From an uncultured Rhodospirillales bacterium (GTDB lineage Bacteria > Pseudomonadota > Alphaproteobacteria > RF32 > CAG-239), in the NCBI GenBank assembly GCA_902763185.1, contig CACWQT010000006.1:36254-100253 (forward strand): a DNA stretch of 64,000 nucleotides. The letters run 5' to 3'. The notes under the pieces are model-generated. The model did not search any database, was not told the DNA's origin, and was given only the letters and a program-made list of their open reading frames with translations. Below are positions 26,648 through 36,384 of this stretch, piece after piece; the stretch's first letter is position 1; every line of letters begins with the position of its first letter. Both the position numbers and the translations under genes were made by a program.

Positions 26648-29600
26648 ATGGTAAAAGAATTTGACGATATAACAAATATACTAAACGAACTTGATAAATC
26701 TTTGGCAGAAGGCGACGTTCCGGAAGGACTTATCACGGAAATACTGTATTTGCGCTTGCCGGATTTGAAGTTAAGCGATGAACAAAAATCAAGCCTTAAT
26801 GAAAAACTCAAAGCGGCTCTTAAGAAAACAGAATTATCTGAAGACCTAAGTGATTCCCTAAAGACGGACTTCCCTGACCTTTATGCGGCTCTTGAAACAG
26901 CAGAAGAAATCAATGAAGTTGCCGATAACGCCCCTGCGGACGATAAATCAGATAAACCCGATGAAAATGAACGTGCTCCTCAAGCAACCGATAAACGCGC
27001 CCAATGTATTGAAACAATTAAGCAAAACATATTGAAGCCGGAACAAGCTCCGTCAAACAGTGCGACCACGCTTTACCTCTATATGCTCAACAAACAAATT
27101 GATATGAAAAATGCGCTGGATGACCAAAAAGAAATCGTTGCTGCGGCAATTAAAAAGATAGCCGATACGCAACCGGAATCCCCAAGATTAAGACTGGCAT
27201 ATAACCTTATGATGGGAACTAAAACTGAAATCAGAAATAACGAAGAACTGAAAGCAGCCATCGCCCGTGATTTTCCGTCTCTTGCCGCTACAACCAAAGC
27301 TCCTAAAGAAACCGCAGAAACGAAGAAAACACAAAGCCCCCCAACTTCCAATGTTTCCGTTGATACCAACGCAACACGCACAAAGCGCATTACTGCTTTG
27401 GCATCAGCAACCTCAGATAATATTTTTGAGCATCTCAACAACTTAAGAAACATAAAATTGAGCAATGCACCGGAAGACCAAAAAGAAATCGTTGCCGCTG
27501 CAATCAAAAAAGTTTTAGAAATCCAATCAACAACGAAAAATACCATAAGTCATGAAAAGTTAAAGGGTATCGTTACCATATATAACGCTCTTGGAAAAAC
27601 CAAAGTAACCGACAGCACCAAGCTTGAAAGTGCCATACACAGTGACTTCCCGTCGCTTACGCCGGCCCCAAAAGACGATAAACACAATGATGAAAGTGAA
27701 GTAAACGAGTTAAACAACGTTTTAAGTCAAGTTGCCGAAACCACAAATACCCCCTCAAACATGGACAATATTGTTAAACCTGATGATACATCTCATGTAA
27801 ACAATAGCGATTCTGCTAATGAGGATGTCACTGAGCAGACTTCTGCCCCGACATCGGTAACAAACAACAACGATGGCATAGCAAAGTTTTTACGTGCCGA
27901 ACATATTTCCCAAATCAAACAGAAAATACTTGGCGAAGATGAGGTATATCGCAACTTTGCTACTTTCTTAATCAACCATTGCCTTGAAGATGAAAAAACA
28001 AAAATGAACGAGGCAAGCGATGATGAAAAGAAAGTTGTTGCTGAAGCCATCCAAAAAGTTCTTATCAAACATCCAAAAGCCCAAATATCCCGCTCTGGCT
28101 ATAGTGCCATGATGGGAATTCCAGAGCCTAAAAATAATCGCGAATTATTGTATGCAATAAGCAGAGATTTCCCGTCAGATTCTGCAACTTCAAACACCGC
28201 AGAACCCAATCAAACCGATACCACCACAAAATTAAACGATAATTTAAGTGGAACGAAATCTTCCACAGATGATGTTTTACCCAAAGGAGCGACCGACATG
28301 AGCAATGATAAAAAAGAAGATACCAGTGTATATGAAGATTTAAGAAATCTGCTTATTAACGCTGATCGCATCAATCCAGAAGAACTCAAAAGGGGAATTA
28401 CAGCAGCAATAAATGCTGTTATCAGCAATCCACAACTCTCGGATTATGAGTATAACATCATCAGAGATGCCGTAACCAAACATGCAAATTTATTAAAAGA
28501 AATCGCTCAAAATTTAAGTAAAGAAGACCGCTCGGCTTTCAAACAAGCTCTCAATAATCATACCATAAAAGATCAAACTATTGATGTGAGCTCCTATAAC
28601 ACTGCTCTGGCAACAATTTCAACGCTTGCCGGTCAAGATGAATTACCTGAAGGCGATATTGATGCATTGCAAAACGCCATCGCAGTAATTGGCTCACAAA
28701 ACATTAACACCCCAGAACTACTGAATACCCTTAAAAGTATAAACGATAAATTCCCCAAAGAATTTAAACAAGCCTGCCAAGCGCAGTTTGCTGAAGATAA
28801 ACTTCCGACCAAAGACTTTACTTCTTTATATAAAGATGTGACTAATGAAGATTTTCCTGTTTCTGCCATCCCGACACAAGAAGATGCCAATGAACTGAAT
28901 GCAACTTTAAGAAATGTCGCAGAAACCCTTCAAAAAGAAGAAGATGAACGCGCCCGTGCGGCTATTGAAAAAGAAAAAGAAAAAGAAAAAGAACAAGAAC
29001 GCCAAGCAAAAATACGCGCCGAAAGAGAGGAAGAAGAAAGAAAAGCACGTTTGGAAGCAGACTTTACAAGAGCTTGGAATGCAACTTCTGCTTCAGATTA
29101 TGTCATAAAATTTTTATCTGATGAAGCTGATTATCTTAAAAATAAATATGAGGATGATCAAATAAATAAGCTACAGTCCCTGACGGAAGATGATTTATCA
29201 TTCCTTAATACCGGACCTAACAATCCACAAGAAAAAATTGCCCTTTTTATGAATCTGCTTGAAGATAAGAAGATTTTCACCACAGAACAATGCAATAACT
29301 ACGAGTATAGCAAAGCATTAACAGATGCTGTTTATCGTGGAATATTGGTAGCCACCGAAAAAGCAACCCCCCGTTGGGCGCACATTTCACGTTTATCGGC
29401 TGATCCCAATGTGGTTATCCCCTCCGGAATAGAGCCGGATAAAATAGCTAATTTCTCTTTCAAAAACTACCTTAATGACAATTTTGAAAAAAATAGTATT
29501 TTAGTCTCTTTTATGTCTACAGAACAACTAAAAGAACTGCAGGATATTACCAAAAAAATCAATAATTCTGAAGATTTACAAGATTTACAATCGCTGTTTA

Positions 29601-32600
29601 AAACTAAAATGGCTCAAAGTAAGCTTACCTTTTCACGGGCTTCTCAAGATGCCGTTTTAGATATTGCCAGACGTGCTGAAGAACTGCACAAGCATAAAAT
29701 TGAACTGAAAAAACAAAGACAAGCCGAAGAAGCTAAAAGACAAGCCGAAGAAAACAGATTTTTATACTCACTTTCCGCAGCTGATTACATTATGCGTTGC
29801 TTAACCGACAACAAAGATTTAAAAGATGCCTTAAATCTTACGGATACTCAACGTAATACAGTAATAGATACGGCTTTTGATGTTGGCGTAGCCCGCAGTC
29901 TTACCACAACATCCACAGATTTTTCTGAAGATTTTATAGAAAAATTAAAAGAAAAAGATCCAAGCCTGACAGATGAACAATTAGGCAAATTAACCGATTT
30001 GGCTAAAAGAGCAAATGAGGTAGAAAAACGGGTTTTGAAAGAAGAAGCCGAGGCTGAAGCTAAAAACAATGAATACCGCAATTTAAGCGATAAGCTCTAC
30101 AAATCCACAAACTTCAAGGAATACCTCGCCTCTATTGAGCCGCTTTTAGGCGCCGAGGCGCTTAAAAATGCTATGGCATTAGAACAGCCTACGGCTCCCG
30201 CCGGCGCAGAATATAACGCTTGTGCCAAAGCTCTTGATAATCCGGATTGGCTCATTGCCTTAAAAATGTATCATCCGGATTTGAAAGACACTGATGATAG
30301 CCTGCTAGACTACCAAAAAGACTGGATGAACTTAAGCGACAAGCCTCTGCCGGAAGATAGAAAGACCACTTGGCAGAAATTAACACAAAAGAATAAGACC
30401 GATGACAAAAAACTCTCCAAAGATGCGTCCGAGGAAAAAGACCGCATTGAAAAAGATATAAACGGTATTATTAAAGCTCGCTTAAGAACTCTTGACACCG
30501 CTGATATCACCCCCGAAAATGCTTATGCTTGGCTCTACCTTGCCCAAGACAAGGCTTTAGACACGGCTTTAAAAGATCAGATAAAACGCCGGGTTGGTGA
30601 AGCCCTTTACAACTACGACCAAGAGCATTTCGGAGATAAAAATGATGTAGATTTATTGGCTAATTACAACACAGCCACCAAAGAAATTGAAGCCTTCATC
30701 AAAGATTCCGAAAAGGCTGAAAGCATCATTGGAAAATATTACTTCACAAATGATAAAAATGGTGCTCTTTCCGCTAAAAAAGAAAGACAGATTAAAGAAA
30801 GCGTCTTAGAGGTTGCCGCCGAGTTGGTTGCCGAAGACTTTGCCAAGAACCCGTTAACCGGCACAAATAAAGAAAAAGCCGATGCGATAGAAAAAGCCTT
30901 AAAAAATAAAGTCGCCATGCTGACTTGCGGCCAAAAACGCTTGACGGAAACCCAAGCCATTGCGAGTATGGCGGCCAATATGTGCACGGCAGAAACCTTC
31001 AAAGACCGCATAAAAACCAAGTTTAAGAGCAGCACTCTTTATAACAATGTCAATAGCCGTTTAACCGCACTTGATAAAAAACTGACCAAACGCTATGGCA
31101 AAAAATACATTACGGCTAAAAAAGTCTGCAAATTTGCAGCCAAAACCGGTTGGAACGTTACCAAAGGTGTTACAATGTTTGCTGTTGCCAACGCGGTTTT
31201 GCCCGGTGTCGGTCCTGCCACACTCATTGCCTATAACACTGCAAAACAATGGAAATCCGTTAAAGCACAATTAAGTGACCCATCTATATCTAAAGCACAA
31301 AAAGCCGCTATATTGCTTGGATCCGGAACTGTTGCTGCTTTATCCATTGTAACTGCTGCCTCTGGCTTAGCTCCGGATCAGTTTGGCATAAACACAAACA
31401 ATATCAGTAATGCCATGTCCACTCTTACCGGCAGAATTGCTCGTGTTGGTGCTATAACTTTAGGTAATACATTGCCGAATATGGTCAAAGGATTAGGTTT
31501 ACGTATAAAGACCAAAACTTTGGAAAAGCGCATTAAAGACAAAAGCCAAAAGTTGAAAGCTGACGCTAAAAACGCGAAATTGCAAAAAGAGATGAAAGAA
31601 TTGCTGGAAGCATATCAGAGCTTGCAAAAACAAAAAGCACAAAATAAACAAGAAATGATAGAAAAAGCTGCCTCTGCCGCGCTAGGCGGAGGATTGGGAA
31701 CAATGTTTGGTTCATCAATACAAAACTTAGTCAACGGTGCCATACATGCCGGTACCACAACCGTTGCTTCAGCTGTTAATGACGTTGTCCCGGAAACAGA
31801 ACCCGCCCCTGCTCCCGCGGCAAAACCGGAGATAAAAGCAGAACCGGTTGATACCCTTCAAGATGAAGCCAAAACCGATTCTATTAAACCGACACAATTT
31901 TCTGCAACCGAAGAAGCACAAAGCGATACAACCGACATCAAACAGAGTTTAGCCGACAAAGTTGCCGCAGCTCAGCGTGCCGAAGCCGGAGATACAACTC
32001 AAACATCTGCTCCGACACAAGCTTCCAATGAAACCGAAACAAAATCTGAAACAGAATCTAAGGCCGAAACCAAAGCTGAAACTAAGGCTGAAGAAAAATC
32101 TGAAGCTAAGGCCGAGGCTAAAGCAGAAACGGAAAACAAACAACCTGAGGCTAAAGTAGCAGAGCAACATGCTAAGAATCTTGAAGCGGCAAAAGTTGAA
32201 AGCACCAGCGGTCACGGTAACTTAAGCGCATACCAAGATACGATTCGTCACTTAACCAACTTGGGTGATAGTCGCTTTGAAGATATCAATGCCACCGCGC
32301 AACAGTTAGCCGAACATTTTGGCGATAAATCCAATATGGCATTAATTGCCTCTCTTATGGATCCAAAAGATGTTTATGAGGCTTTGGGCTTTAACGGCAC
32401 GGATACGCCGCTAACCTCCCATGAGATGATTAACTACTTAGCAAATCATGACTTAACACCGGAGCAACAGACCAATTTAAATCATGTCTTAGAAGATAAA
32501 TTCGGTAATTGGTATAGTAATGCGGAAACCCACGGCGTTGCCCCGACATCTCATACCGGCGATAATAACGATAATAATACAAATCAGGGAAATACCGGTG

Positions 32601-33484
32601 CTAAGGAAGCCGCTGAAGGAGGTAAAACAAATGCCACAGCTGAAGCCACGGCTAAAGCTGCAGCAACCGCAGCCGCAACTGCCGCCGCAGACCAAGCCGC
32701 TGCTACCACTAAAGCAGGCGCAGAGCAAACAACCGGCGCTGAATTTCATAAAATGGATGTTGCCCCGACCGGAGATAAAACCGTTGATACATTAAATGCC
32801 AAATATGCGGTTACCAATGGCTTAGAGGGCGGTGCAAAAATCAGTATGAAATTTGAAAAACTTTCTGAAGCTGACGCTGCTCTGTTAGGGCAAAGACACG
32901 ATGATTCTCAACCGGCACAGCAACAGCAGCAACACCAACAGCAAGAACAACACCCGAAAGGTCATGCAACTGTTGAACATCGCCAAACAGCACATCAACA
33001 AGCACAACAACGTGATGACATACCTGTCGAGGCGGCTATACCTTTGGTTTACGGTTCAGCCGAATGGGCAGTGCAACAAGGGTATGTAATTGACTGGGAT
33101 TTAACTCGCGGATTAAATCACGGCGGAACGATTAATCACGGAGGATTGCTCTCAAATCACGGCTATGCCGCTGTTTACTTTAACCCACACGATCCAAATG
33201 ACGTGCTTTTAATTCCGAATGACCCGATTGCAGATCGTGATTTAGTAAAATTTGAGAGCCGACAAGTGTTGCGCACATTGCAAAATGCAAACAACGGACA
33301 CGGTGCCGGACCATATGAAAGATCAAATAATCCTTTTGGACTTTTAACAACCGTTCTTCGTGGCTCCGGACACATATCAACGGCAACATCCACCGAAGCT
33401 AAGATAATGTCGCGCGTAGCTATGGGAGCCGCTGTTTTGGATGGTGTCCATAGCATACTTGGTCACCACCACCATAAGGGCTAA
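26648..33484 (+). CDS. Giant 2278-residue repetitive protein with a C-terminal NANNG/HGG domain
   Basis: No known family is recognised. Three ~96-residue repeats lie at residues ~117-212, 242-337 and 415-510; each holds a DQKEIVAAAIKK-like helix and ends RDFPS. Three charged helices each lead into a DYVIKFL-like motif near residues 811, 1041 and 1152. Residues ~1498-1610 and 1671-1714 are hydrophobic, Ala/Gly-rich and may enter a membrane. A Lys/Glu/Ala-rich linker (~1715-1850) and a Gln/His linker (~2090-2125) follow. The C-terminal ~100 residues (GSAEWAVQQGYV, LLSNHGY, NANNGHGAGPYER) recur in the next gene. No signal peptide is seen. A secreted or host-directed role is only inference. Confidence 0.85.
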   Translation: MVKEFDDITNILNELDKSLAEGDVPEGLITEILYLRLPDLKLSDEQKSSLNEKLKAALKKTELSEDLSDSLKTDFPDLYAALETAEEINEVADNAPADDKSDKPDENERAPQATDKRAQCIETIKQNILKPEQAPSNSATTLYLYMLNKQIDMKNALDDQKEIVAAAIKKIADTQPESPRLRLAYNLMMGTKTEIRNNEELKAAIARDFPSLAATTKAPKETAETKKTQSPPTSNVSVDTNATRTKRITALASATSDNIFEHLNNLRNIKLSNAPEDQKEIVAAAIKKVLEIQSTTKNTISHEKLKGIVTIYNALGKTKVTDSTKLESAIHSDFPSLTPAPKDDKHNDESEVNELNNVLSQVAETTNTPSNMDNIVKPDDTSHVNNSDSANEDVTEQTSAPTSVTNNNDGIAKFLRAEHISQIKQKILGEDEVYRNFATFLINHCLEDEKTKMNEASDDEKKVVAEAIQKVLIKHPKAQISRSGYSAMMGIPEPKNNRELLYAISRDFPSDSATSNTAEPNQTDTTTKLNDNLSGTKSSTDDVLPKGATDMSNDKKEDTSVYEDLRNLLINADRINPEELKRGITAAINAVISNPQLSDYEYNIIRDAVTKHANLLKEIAQNLSKEDRSAFKQALNNHTIKDQTIDVSSYNTALATISTLAGQDELPEGDIDALQNAIAVIGSQNINTPELLNTLKSINDKFPKEFKQACQAQFAEDKLPTKDFTSLYKDVTNEDFPVSAIPTQEDANELNATLRNVAETLQKEEDERARAAIEKEKEKEKEQERQAKIRAEREEEERKARLEADFTRAWNATSASDYVIKFLSDEADYLKNKYEDDQINKLQSLTEDDLSFLNTGPNNPQEKIALFMNLLEDKKIFTTEQCNNYEYSKALTDAVYRGILVATEKATPRWAHISRLSADPNVVIPSGIEPDKIANFSFKNYLNDNFEKNSILVSFMSTEQLKELQDITKKINNSEDLQDLQSLFKTKMAQSKLTFSRASQDAVLDIARRAEELHKHKIELKKQRQAEEAKRQAEENRFLYSLSAADYIMRCLTDNKDLKDALNLTDTQRNTVIDTAFDVGVARSLTTTSTDFSEDFIEKLKEKDPSLTDEQLGKLTDLAKRANEVEKRVLKEEAEAEAKNNEYRNLSDKLYKSTNFKEYLASIEPLLGAEALKNAMALEQPTAPAGAEYNACAKALDNPDWLIALKMYHPDLKDTDDSLLDYQKDWMNLSDKPLPEDRKTTWQKLTQKNKTDDKKLSKDASEEKDRIEKDINGIIKARLRTLDTADITPENAYAWLYLAQDKALDTALKDQIKRRVGEALYNYDQEHFGDKNDVDLLANYNTATKEIEAFIKDSEKAESIIGKYYFTNDKNGALSAKKERQIKESVLEVAAELVAEDFAKNPLTGTNKEKADAIEKALKNKVAMLTCGQKRLTETQAIASMAANMCTAETFKDRIKTKFKSSTLYNNVNSRLTALDKKLTKRYGKKYITAKKVCKFAAKTGWNVTKGVTMFAVANAVLPGVGPATLIAYNTAKQWKSVKAQLSDPSISKAQKAAILLGSGTVAALSIVTAASGLAPDQFGINTNNISNAMSTLTGRIARVGAITLGNTLPNMVKGLGLRIKTKTLEKRIKDKSQKLKADAKNAKLQKEMKELLEAYQSLQKQKAQNKQEMIEKAASAALGGGLGTMFGSSIQNLVNGAIHAGTTTVASAVNDVVPETEPAPAPAAKPEIKAEPVDTLQDEAKTDSIKPTQFSATEEAQSDTTDIKQSLADKVAAAQRAEAGDTTQTSAPTQASNETETKSETESKAETKAETKAEEKSEAKAEAKAETENKQPEAKVAEQHAKNLEAAKVESTSGHGNLSAYQDTIRHLTNLGDSRFEDINATAQQLAEHFGDKSNMALIASLMDPKDVYEALGFNGTDTPLTSHEMINYLANHDLTPEQQTNLNHVLEDKFGNWYSNAETHGVAPTSHTGDNNDNNTNQGNTGAKEAAEGGKTNATAEATAKAAATAAATAAADQAAATTKAGAEQTTGAEFHKMDVAPTGDKTVDTLNAKYAVTNGLEGGAKISMKFEKLSEADAALLGQRHDDSQPAQQQQQHQQQEQHPKGHATVEHRQTAHQQAQQRDDIPVEAAIPLVYGSAEWAVQQGYVIDWDLTRGLNHGGTINHGGLLSNHGYAAVYFNPHDPNDVLLIPNDPIADRDLVKFESRQVLRTLQNANNGHGAGPYERSNNPFGLLTTVLRGSGHISTATSTEAKIMSRVAMGAAVLDGVHSILGHHHHKG

Positions 33485-33553
33485 ATCCGAAAATGCTTGC
33501 GTAATAGCTAAAATTATGATATAATAGGTATATAATAAATAATGGAGGCTATC

Positions 33554-34072
33554 ATGGAAGAAAACAGAACACCGGAAGAAACCGAAGCTAAAAGAAAGCA
33601 ATTAGAGCAGAAGAAAACTAACCACAGATTTAGAAATATGCTTCTCAAGTTCACATTGATTGGGTCAGGTTTATTGTCAAGCTCAACAAATGCCAATGCT
33701 CAAGGATTTCATTATGAGCGGGTAAGCAGCACACAAAAGCAAGCCCCACGTCAAGTTATGCGTGGCTCACCGGAATGGGCAGAAAGCCAAGGATATGTAT
33801 TTAACCGAGCATTAAGCTTTGGCCTTAACACTCGCGGCAAAATAGATCGGCACGGGGGCATAGAACACCATGGGTATCTTGGTGTCTGGCAAAATCCCTA
33901 TGACCCGCAAGATTGCAAAATTCTTCCCCAAAGACCGGATTTAGATAAGGTTATAGACGCAAGCCCTGCATTAATCAGAACATGGAAAAATGCCAATAAC
34001 GGCAGAGGTGCCGGTCCCTATGAACGCCACAACATTCGCATTTTACCAAGAGGCTGGGGATTGATACGTTAA
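33554..34072 (+). CDS. Small secreted protein carrying the giant protein's C-terminal domain
   Basis: A 172-residue protein. After ~25 charged residues a hydrophobic segment (MLLKFTLIGSGLLSSS) ends in a signal-peptidase-like site (TNANAQ|GFHY), so export is likely. The mature part aligns with the end of the 2278-residue protein: GSPEWAESQGYVFN, RHGGIEHHGYLGVWQNPYDP and NANNGRGAGPYER. The ATG at 33554 is preferred because GGAGG ends 5 nt before it. It lies 69 nt after the giant gene, same strand. Conserved His, Gly, Asn and Asp residues could form an active or binding site; no function is known to me. Confidence 0.82.
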   Translation: MEENRTPEETEAKRKQLEQKKTNHRFRNMLLKFTLIGSGLLSSSTNANAQGFHYERVSSTQKQAPRQVMRGSPEWAESQGYVFNRALSFGLNTRGKIDRHGGIEHHGYLGVWQNPYDPQDCKILPQRPDLDKVIDASPALIRTWKNANNGRGAGPYERHNIRILPRGWGLIR

Positions 34073-34082
34073 AAAAAACACA

Positions 34083-34109
34083 AACCGCTCTTAAAAGAGC
34101 GGTTCTTTT
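34083..34109 (+). terminator. Rho-independent terminator after the secreted protein gene
   Basis: Arms AACCGCTCTT/AAGAGCGGTT with a small A-rich loop, followed by a T-rich tract. It starts 10 nt after the stop and closes the two-gene unit. Confidence 0.85.
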
Positions 34110-34170
34110 ATGAAATAACCATAAGAACTCGAACAGACATAACTACAACATCACTCAAGACCAAACCGCA

Positions 34171-34222
34171 TTTAAGGCGATAAATTTTGCGAAATAATCT
34201 TTGGTGCCCACCGAGGCACATA
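34171..34222. repeat. Family C element, copy 3 (left half only)
   Basis: A truncated copy. Its 50 bp from 34171 to 34220 match 34377-34426 at 49 of 50 positions. The copy stops within the core hairpin (GAGGCACA), and a family D element begins soon after. It looks like a family C copy broken by insertion or duplication. Confidence 0.85.
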
Positions 34223-34237
34223 AACACTTTAAAACCA

Positions 34238-34361
34238 AACGGCTCTGCCGTTGCAATGGGTTTGAAGAGTATCGGTGCTAAAAGTGACGCCGCGAGCGCG
34301 GTTTACAAAATGAGTAAATAAGCGAGCGCCGACGCTTTTATGAGCGATGCTATGCAAGCCC
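34238..34361. repeat. Family D long palindromic element, copy 2
   Basis: Starts with AACGGC-TCT-GCCGTT (34238-34252). The nested arms are GGGTTTG (34258-34264) with CAAGCCC (34355-34361), AGTATCG (34268-34274) with CGATGCT (34345-34351), and an imperfect AAAAGTGACGCC with GCGCCGACGCTTTT. Compared with 8228-8386 both arms have changed while keeping pairing. The inner segment GCGGTTTACAAAA and AGTAAATAA is shared with the other copy. Confidence 0.82.
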
Positions 34362-34382
34362 TCCCCTCTTGCTATGTTTAAG

Positions 34383-34498
34383 GCGATAAATTTTGCGAAA
34401 TAATCTTTGGTGTCCACCGAGGCACACGAGCGTAGCTAAATCTACGTGACGTGCCGAAGAGTGGCTTCCTTCTGCGAATTAGTTCACAAAATTTACTC
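34383..34498. repeat. Family C long palindromic intergenic element, copy 4
   Basis: Core arms CGTAG/CTACG around CTAAAT, GGCAC/GTGCC, CCAC/GTGG and outer TAAATTTTGCGAAATAA paired with a TTAGTTCACAAAATTTA complement. It ends at the stop codon of the minus-strand TPR-methyltransferase gene, the same placement as copy 2 beside the DUF2207 gene. No gene is seen between 34073 and 34499. Confidence 0.85.
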
Positions 34499-34499
34499 C

Positions 34500-36032
34500 T
34501 TAAACGATGACTTCGATTTCTTTTTGAGCGAGTATAACATATCCCTGTATCTCGCGCGCACCTTCACGACGCAGAACCGCCTCGTCAATAGAAATCGCCT
34601 TAAATCCATAGTATTTTAAGAGCCGCCGCACATAACCGAGACTATGCACAAAACGTCCGGAAGGAGTTAAGTAATAGTCGCTGGCATCAATGGTATTTTT
34701 AGAAACGGAAAAACAAAACCAACCATTGATTTTAAGCACGCCCGTTAAGCGCCGAAAAATAGGCTTCAAATTACCGACATAAGTCAACACATCACCGGCC
34801 ATAACCGCATGAAATAATATTTCGTTATTTTCTAAAAAGCTGATCATGTCATCAGCATAAAGTGCGGTATAAATATTCTTTCTTTCCGCCCTCTCCAACA
34901 TTTTTTCGGAAACATCAACACCGTAATATTCCTCATTTGGAAAATATTTTTTCATAGCCTCAGTGCAAAGCCCGGTTCCACACCCCAAATCAAGGATACG
35001 CCGTTTTTTAAATAGTTTAGTTTTAAGATTATTTCTTAATTTCTCGGCAATCAGGTTGGGCACATTATAATTGAGGTCTTTTAAGATATCATCAAAAGAG
35101 GAAGCAAATCCGTCAAACAACTGCCGCACATAACTTAAATCCATATTTTCAACTTTTTGGTCACGACGCAACGCACAACAGGCATGATGCACAATCGGAT
35201 TGTCCGGATAAAGGTTTTCCCAGCGCTGAAGATAACGTTCCACCAAATCGGTTTGCCCGTCATCCACCGCCTCATAAAGAATATAGGCCAAATTAATATG
35301 GTCATCTGCATTGACATGTCCTTGTTTTAAGCCAAAGCCTTTCCAAGTATAATGCAGGCATTGTTTCCAATCCCCCATTTTTTGAAACATATTGGCAATA
35401 GAATTGCAAAGCCACGCGGAAGCCGGAGCTATTTCCGAAGCTTTTTTCAAGAAAACGGTCGCTTCTTCATTGCGGAATAACTCAATTAGCGCATTACCGG
35501 CAACAATATACGGGTCGGCGCTCATCGGCCGCTTGTCAATGGCTTTTTGAGCCAACTCTACCGCTTGAGGAAATTTACCCAAATTATAATAAGTGCTGGC
35601 CAAGTTTAAGAGCACATTATAGGAATTAGGATTAAGTTTATACGTTTCTTCATAATATTTGAGCGCCTCTTCATTTTTTTCCAAAGCATAATAAGCATTA
35701 CCTAAGTTCAACAGCGCCGCGAAATTATTGGCTTGGCACTGTAGCGCAAGCGTAGCAAATTCAATAGTTTTAGAGTATTTTTTTAGTTCATAAAAAATTG
35801 TTGCCAAATTCTGCAATGCCACGAATGAGTTAGGATTAATGTCTAAAGCTTTTTTATAAAGCCCGACGGCAACTTTTTTATCCCCTTTTAAGTCATAGCA
35901 ATTAGCCGCAGCAAGTAGAAACTTCTCATCTTCCGGATTTTCAACGGCCAACTGTGCATAAATCTTTGCGGCTTTATCATATTCTTTGTCTTTTAACAAC
36001 GCCAATGCGTTTTTTTCCAATTCACTTAACAT
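34500..36032 (-). CDS. TPR-repeat protein with C-terminal SAM-dependent methyltransferase domain
   Basis: A 510-residue protein. Residues ~1-240 contain about six TPR units, for example PNSFVALQNLATIFYELKKY and PNSYNVLLNLASTYYNLGKF. After a linker, residues ~335-490 form a class I methyltransferase: motif I ILDLGCGTGLCTEAM, motif II YYGVDVSEKMLERA and a HAVMAGDVLTYVG segment near motif IV. Such fusions usually methylate small molecules or proteins bound to the TPR scaffold; the substrate is unknown. The ATG at 36032 has AAAGAG 6 nt upstream. Confidence 0.88.
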   Translation of the reverse strand: MLSELEKNALALLKDKEYDKAAKIYAQLAVENPEDEKFLLAAANCYDLKGDKKVAVGLYKKALDINPNSFVALQNLATIFYELKKYSKTIEFATLALQCQANNFAALLNLGNAYYALEKNEEALKYYEETYKLNPNSYNVLLNLASTYYNLGKFPQAVELAQKAIDKRPMSADPYIVAGNALIELFRNEEATVFLKKASEIAPASAWLCNSIANMFQKMGDWKQCLHYTWKGFGLKQGHVNADDHINLAYILYEAVDDGQTDLVERYLQRWENLYPDNPIVHHACCALRRDQKVENMDLSYVRQLFDGFASSFDDILKDLNYNVPNLIAEKLRNNLKTKLFKKRRILDLGCGTGLCTEAMKKYFPNEEYYGVDVSEKMLERAERKNIYTALYADDMISFLENNEILFHAVMAGDVLTYVGNLKPIFRRLTGVLKINGWFCFSVSKNTIDASDYYLTPSGRFVHSLGYVRRLLKYYGFKAISIDEAVLRREGAREIQGYVILAQKEIEVIV

Positions 36033-36176
36033 CTGCAACTCTTTAATATTTAAAACCTTATAATCCTTTATAACACAAAATTTCTTAATCTTCTATTGCT
36101 TTTAACAAAAAAAATCAAAAAAATATATTGACTATCAAAAAAATATAGGCTAAACAACTCCTAGCTCTGAGGTTAT

Positions 36177-36262
36177 GGGGGTGTGGCGGAATTGGTAGAC
36201 GCGCTAGACTCAAAATCTTGTTTCCTCCGGAAGTGAGAGTTCAAGTCTCTCCACCCCTACCA
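36177..36262 (+). tRNA. tRNA-Leu (anticodon CAA)
   Basis: An 86-nt tRNA with encoded CCA end. The acceptor arms are GGGGGTG and CACCCCT (first pair G-U). The D-loop holds GGTAGAC, the anticodon loop CTCAAAA gives CAA, the T-arm is GAGAG-TTCAAGT-CTCTC, and the long variable arm TTTCCTCCGGAAGT marks class II. It should read UUG. The anticodon stem has one T-T mismatch. Confidence 0.95.
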
Positions 36263-36269
36263 TTGAGAT

Positions 36270-36296
36270 AAGCTCGCGTAAAGCGAGCTTTTTTTT
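36270..36296 (+). terminator. Rho-independent terminator after tRNA-Leu
   Basis: Stem AAGCTCGC/GCGAGCTT with a 5-nt loop and eight T residues, starting 8 nt after the CCA end. Confidence 0.95.
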
Positions 36297-36384
36297 ATGC
36301 AATAAGCCCTGTGGATTGCTGTTCCTTAGCTCTTGAATTTACCGCATTTTCAAACTAGAATCAGAGAAGTTTATGGAGGTTATT

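Noticed and set aside
31949..32215. Antisense frames within the Lys/Glu/Ala-rich linker of the giant protein
   Set aside because: They arise from low-complexity codons and have no start signals.
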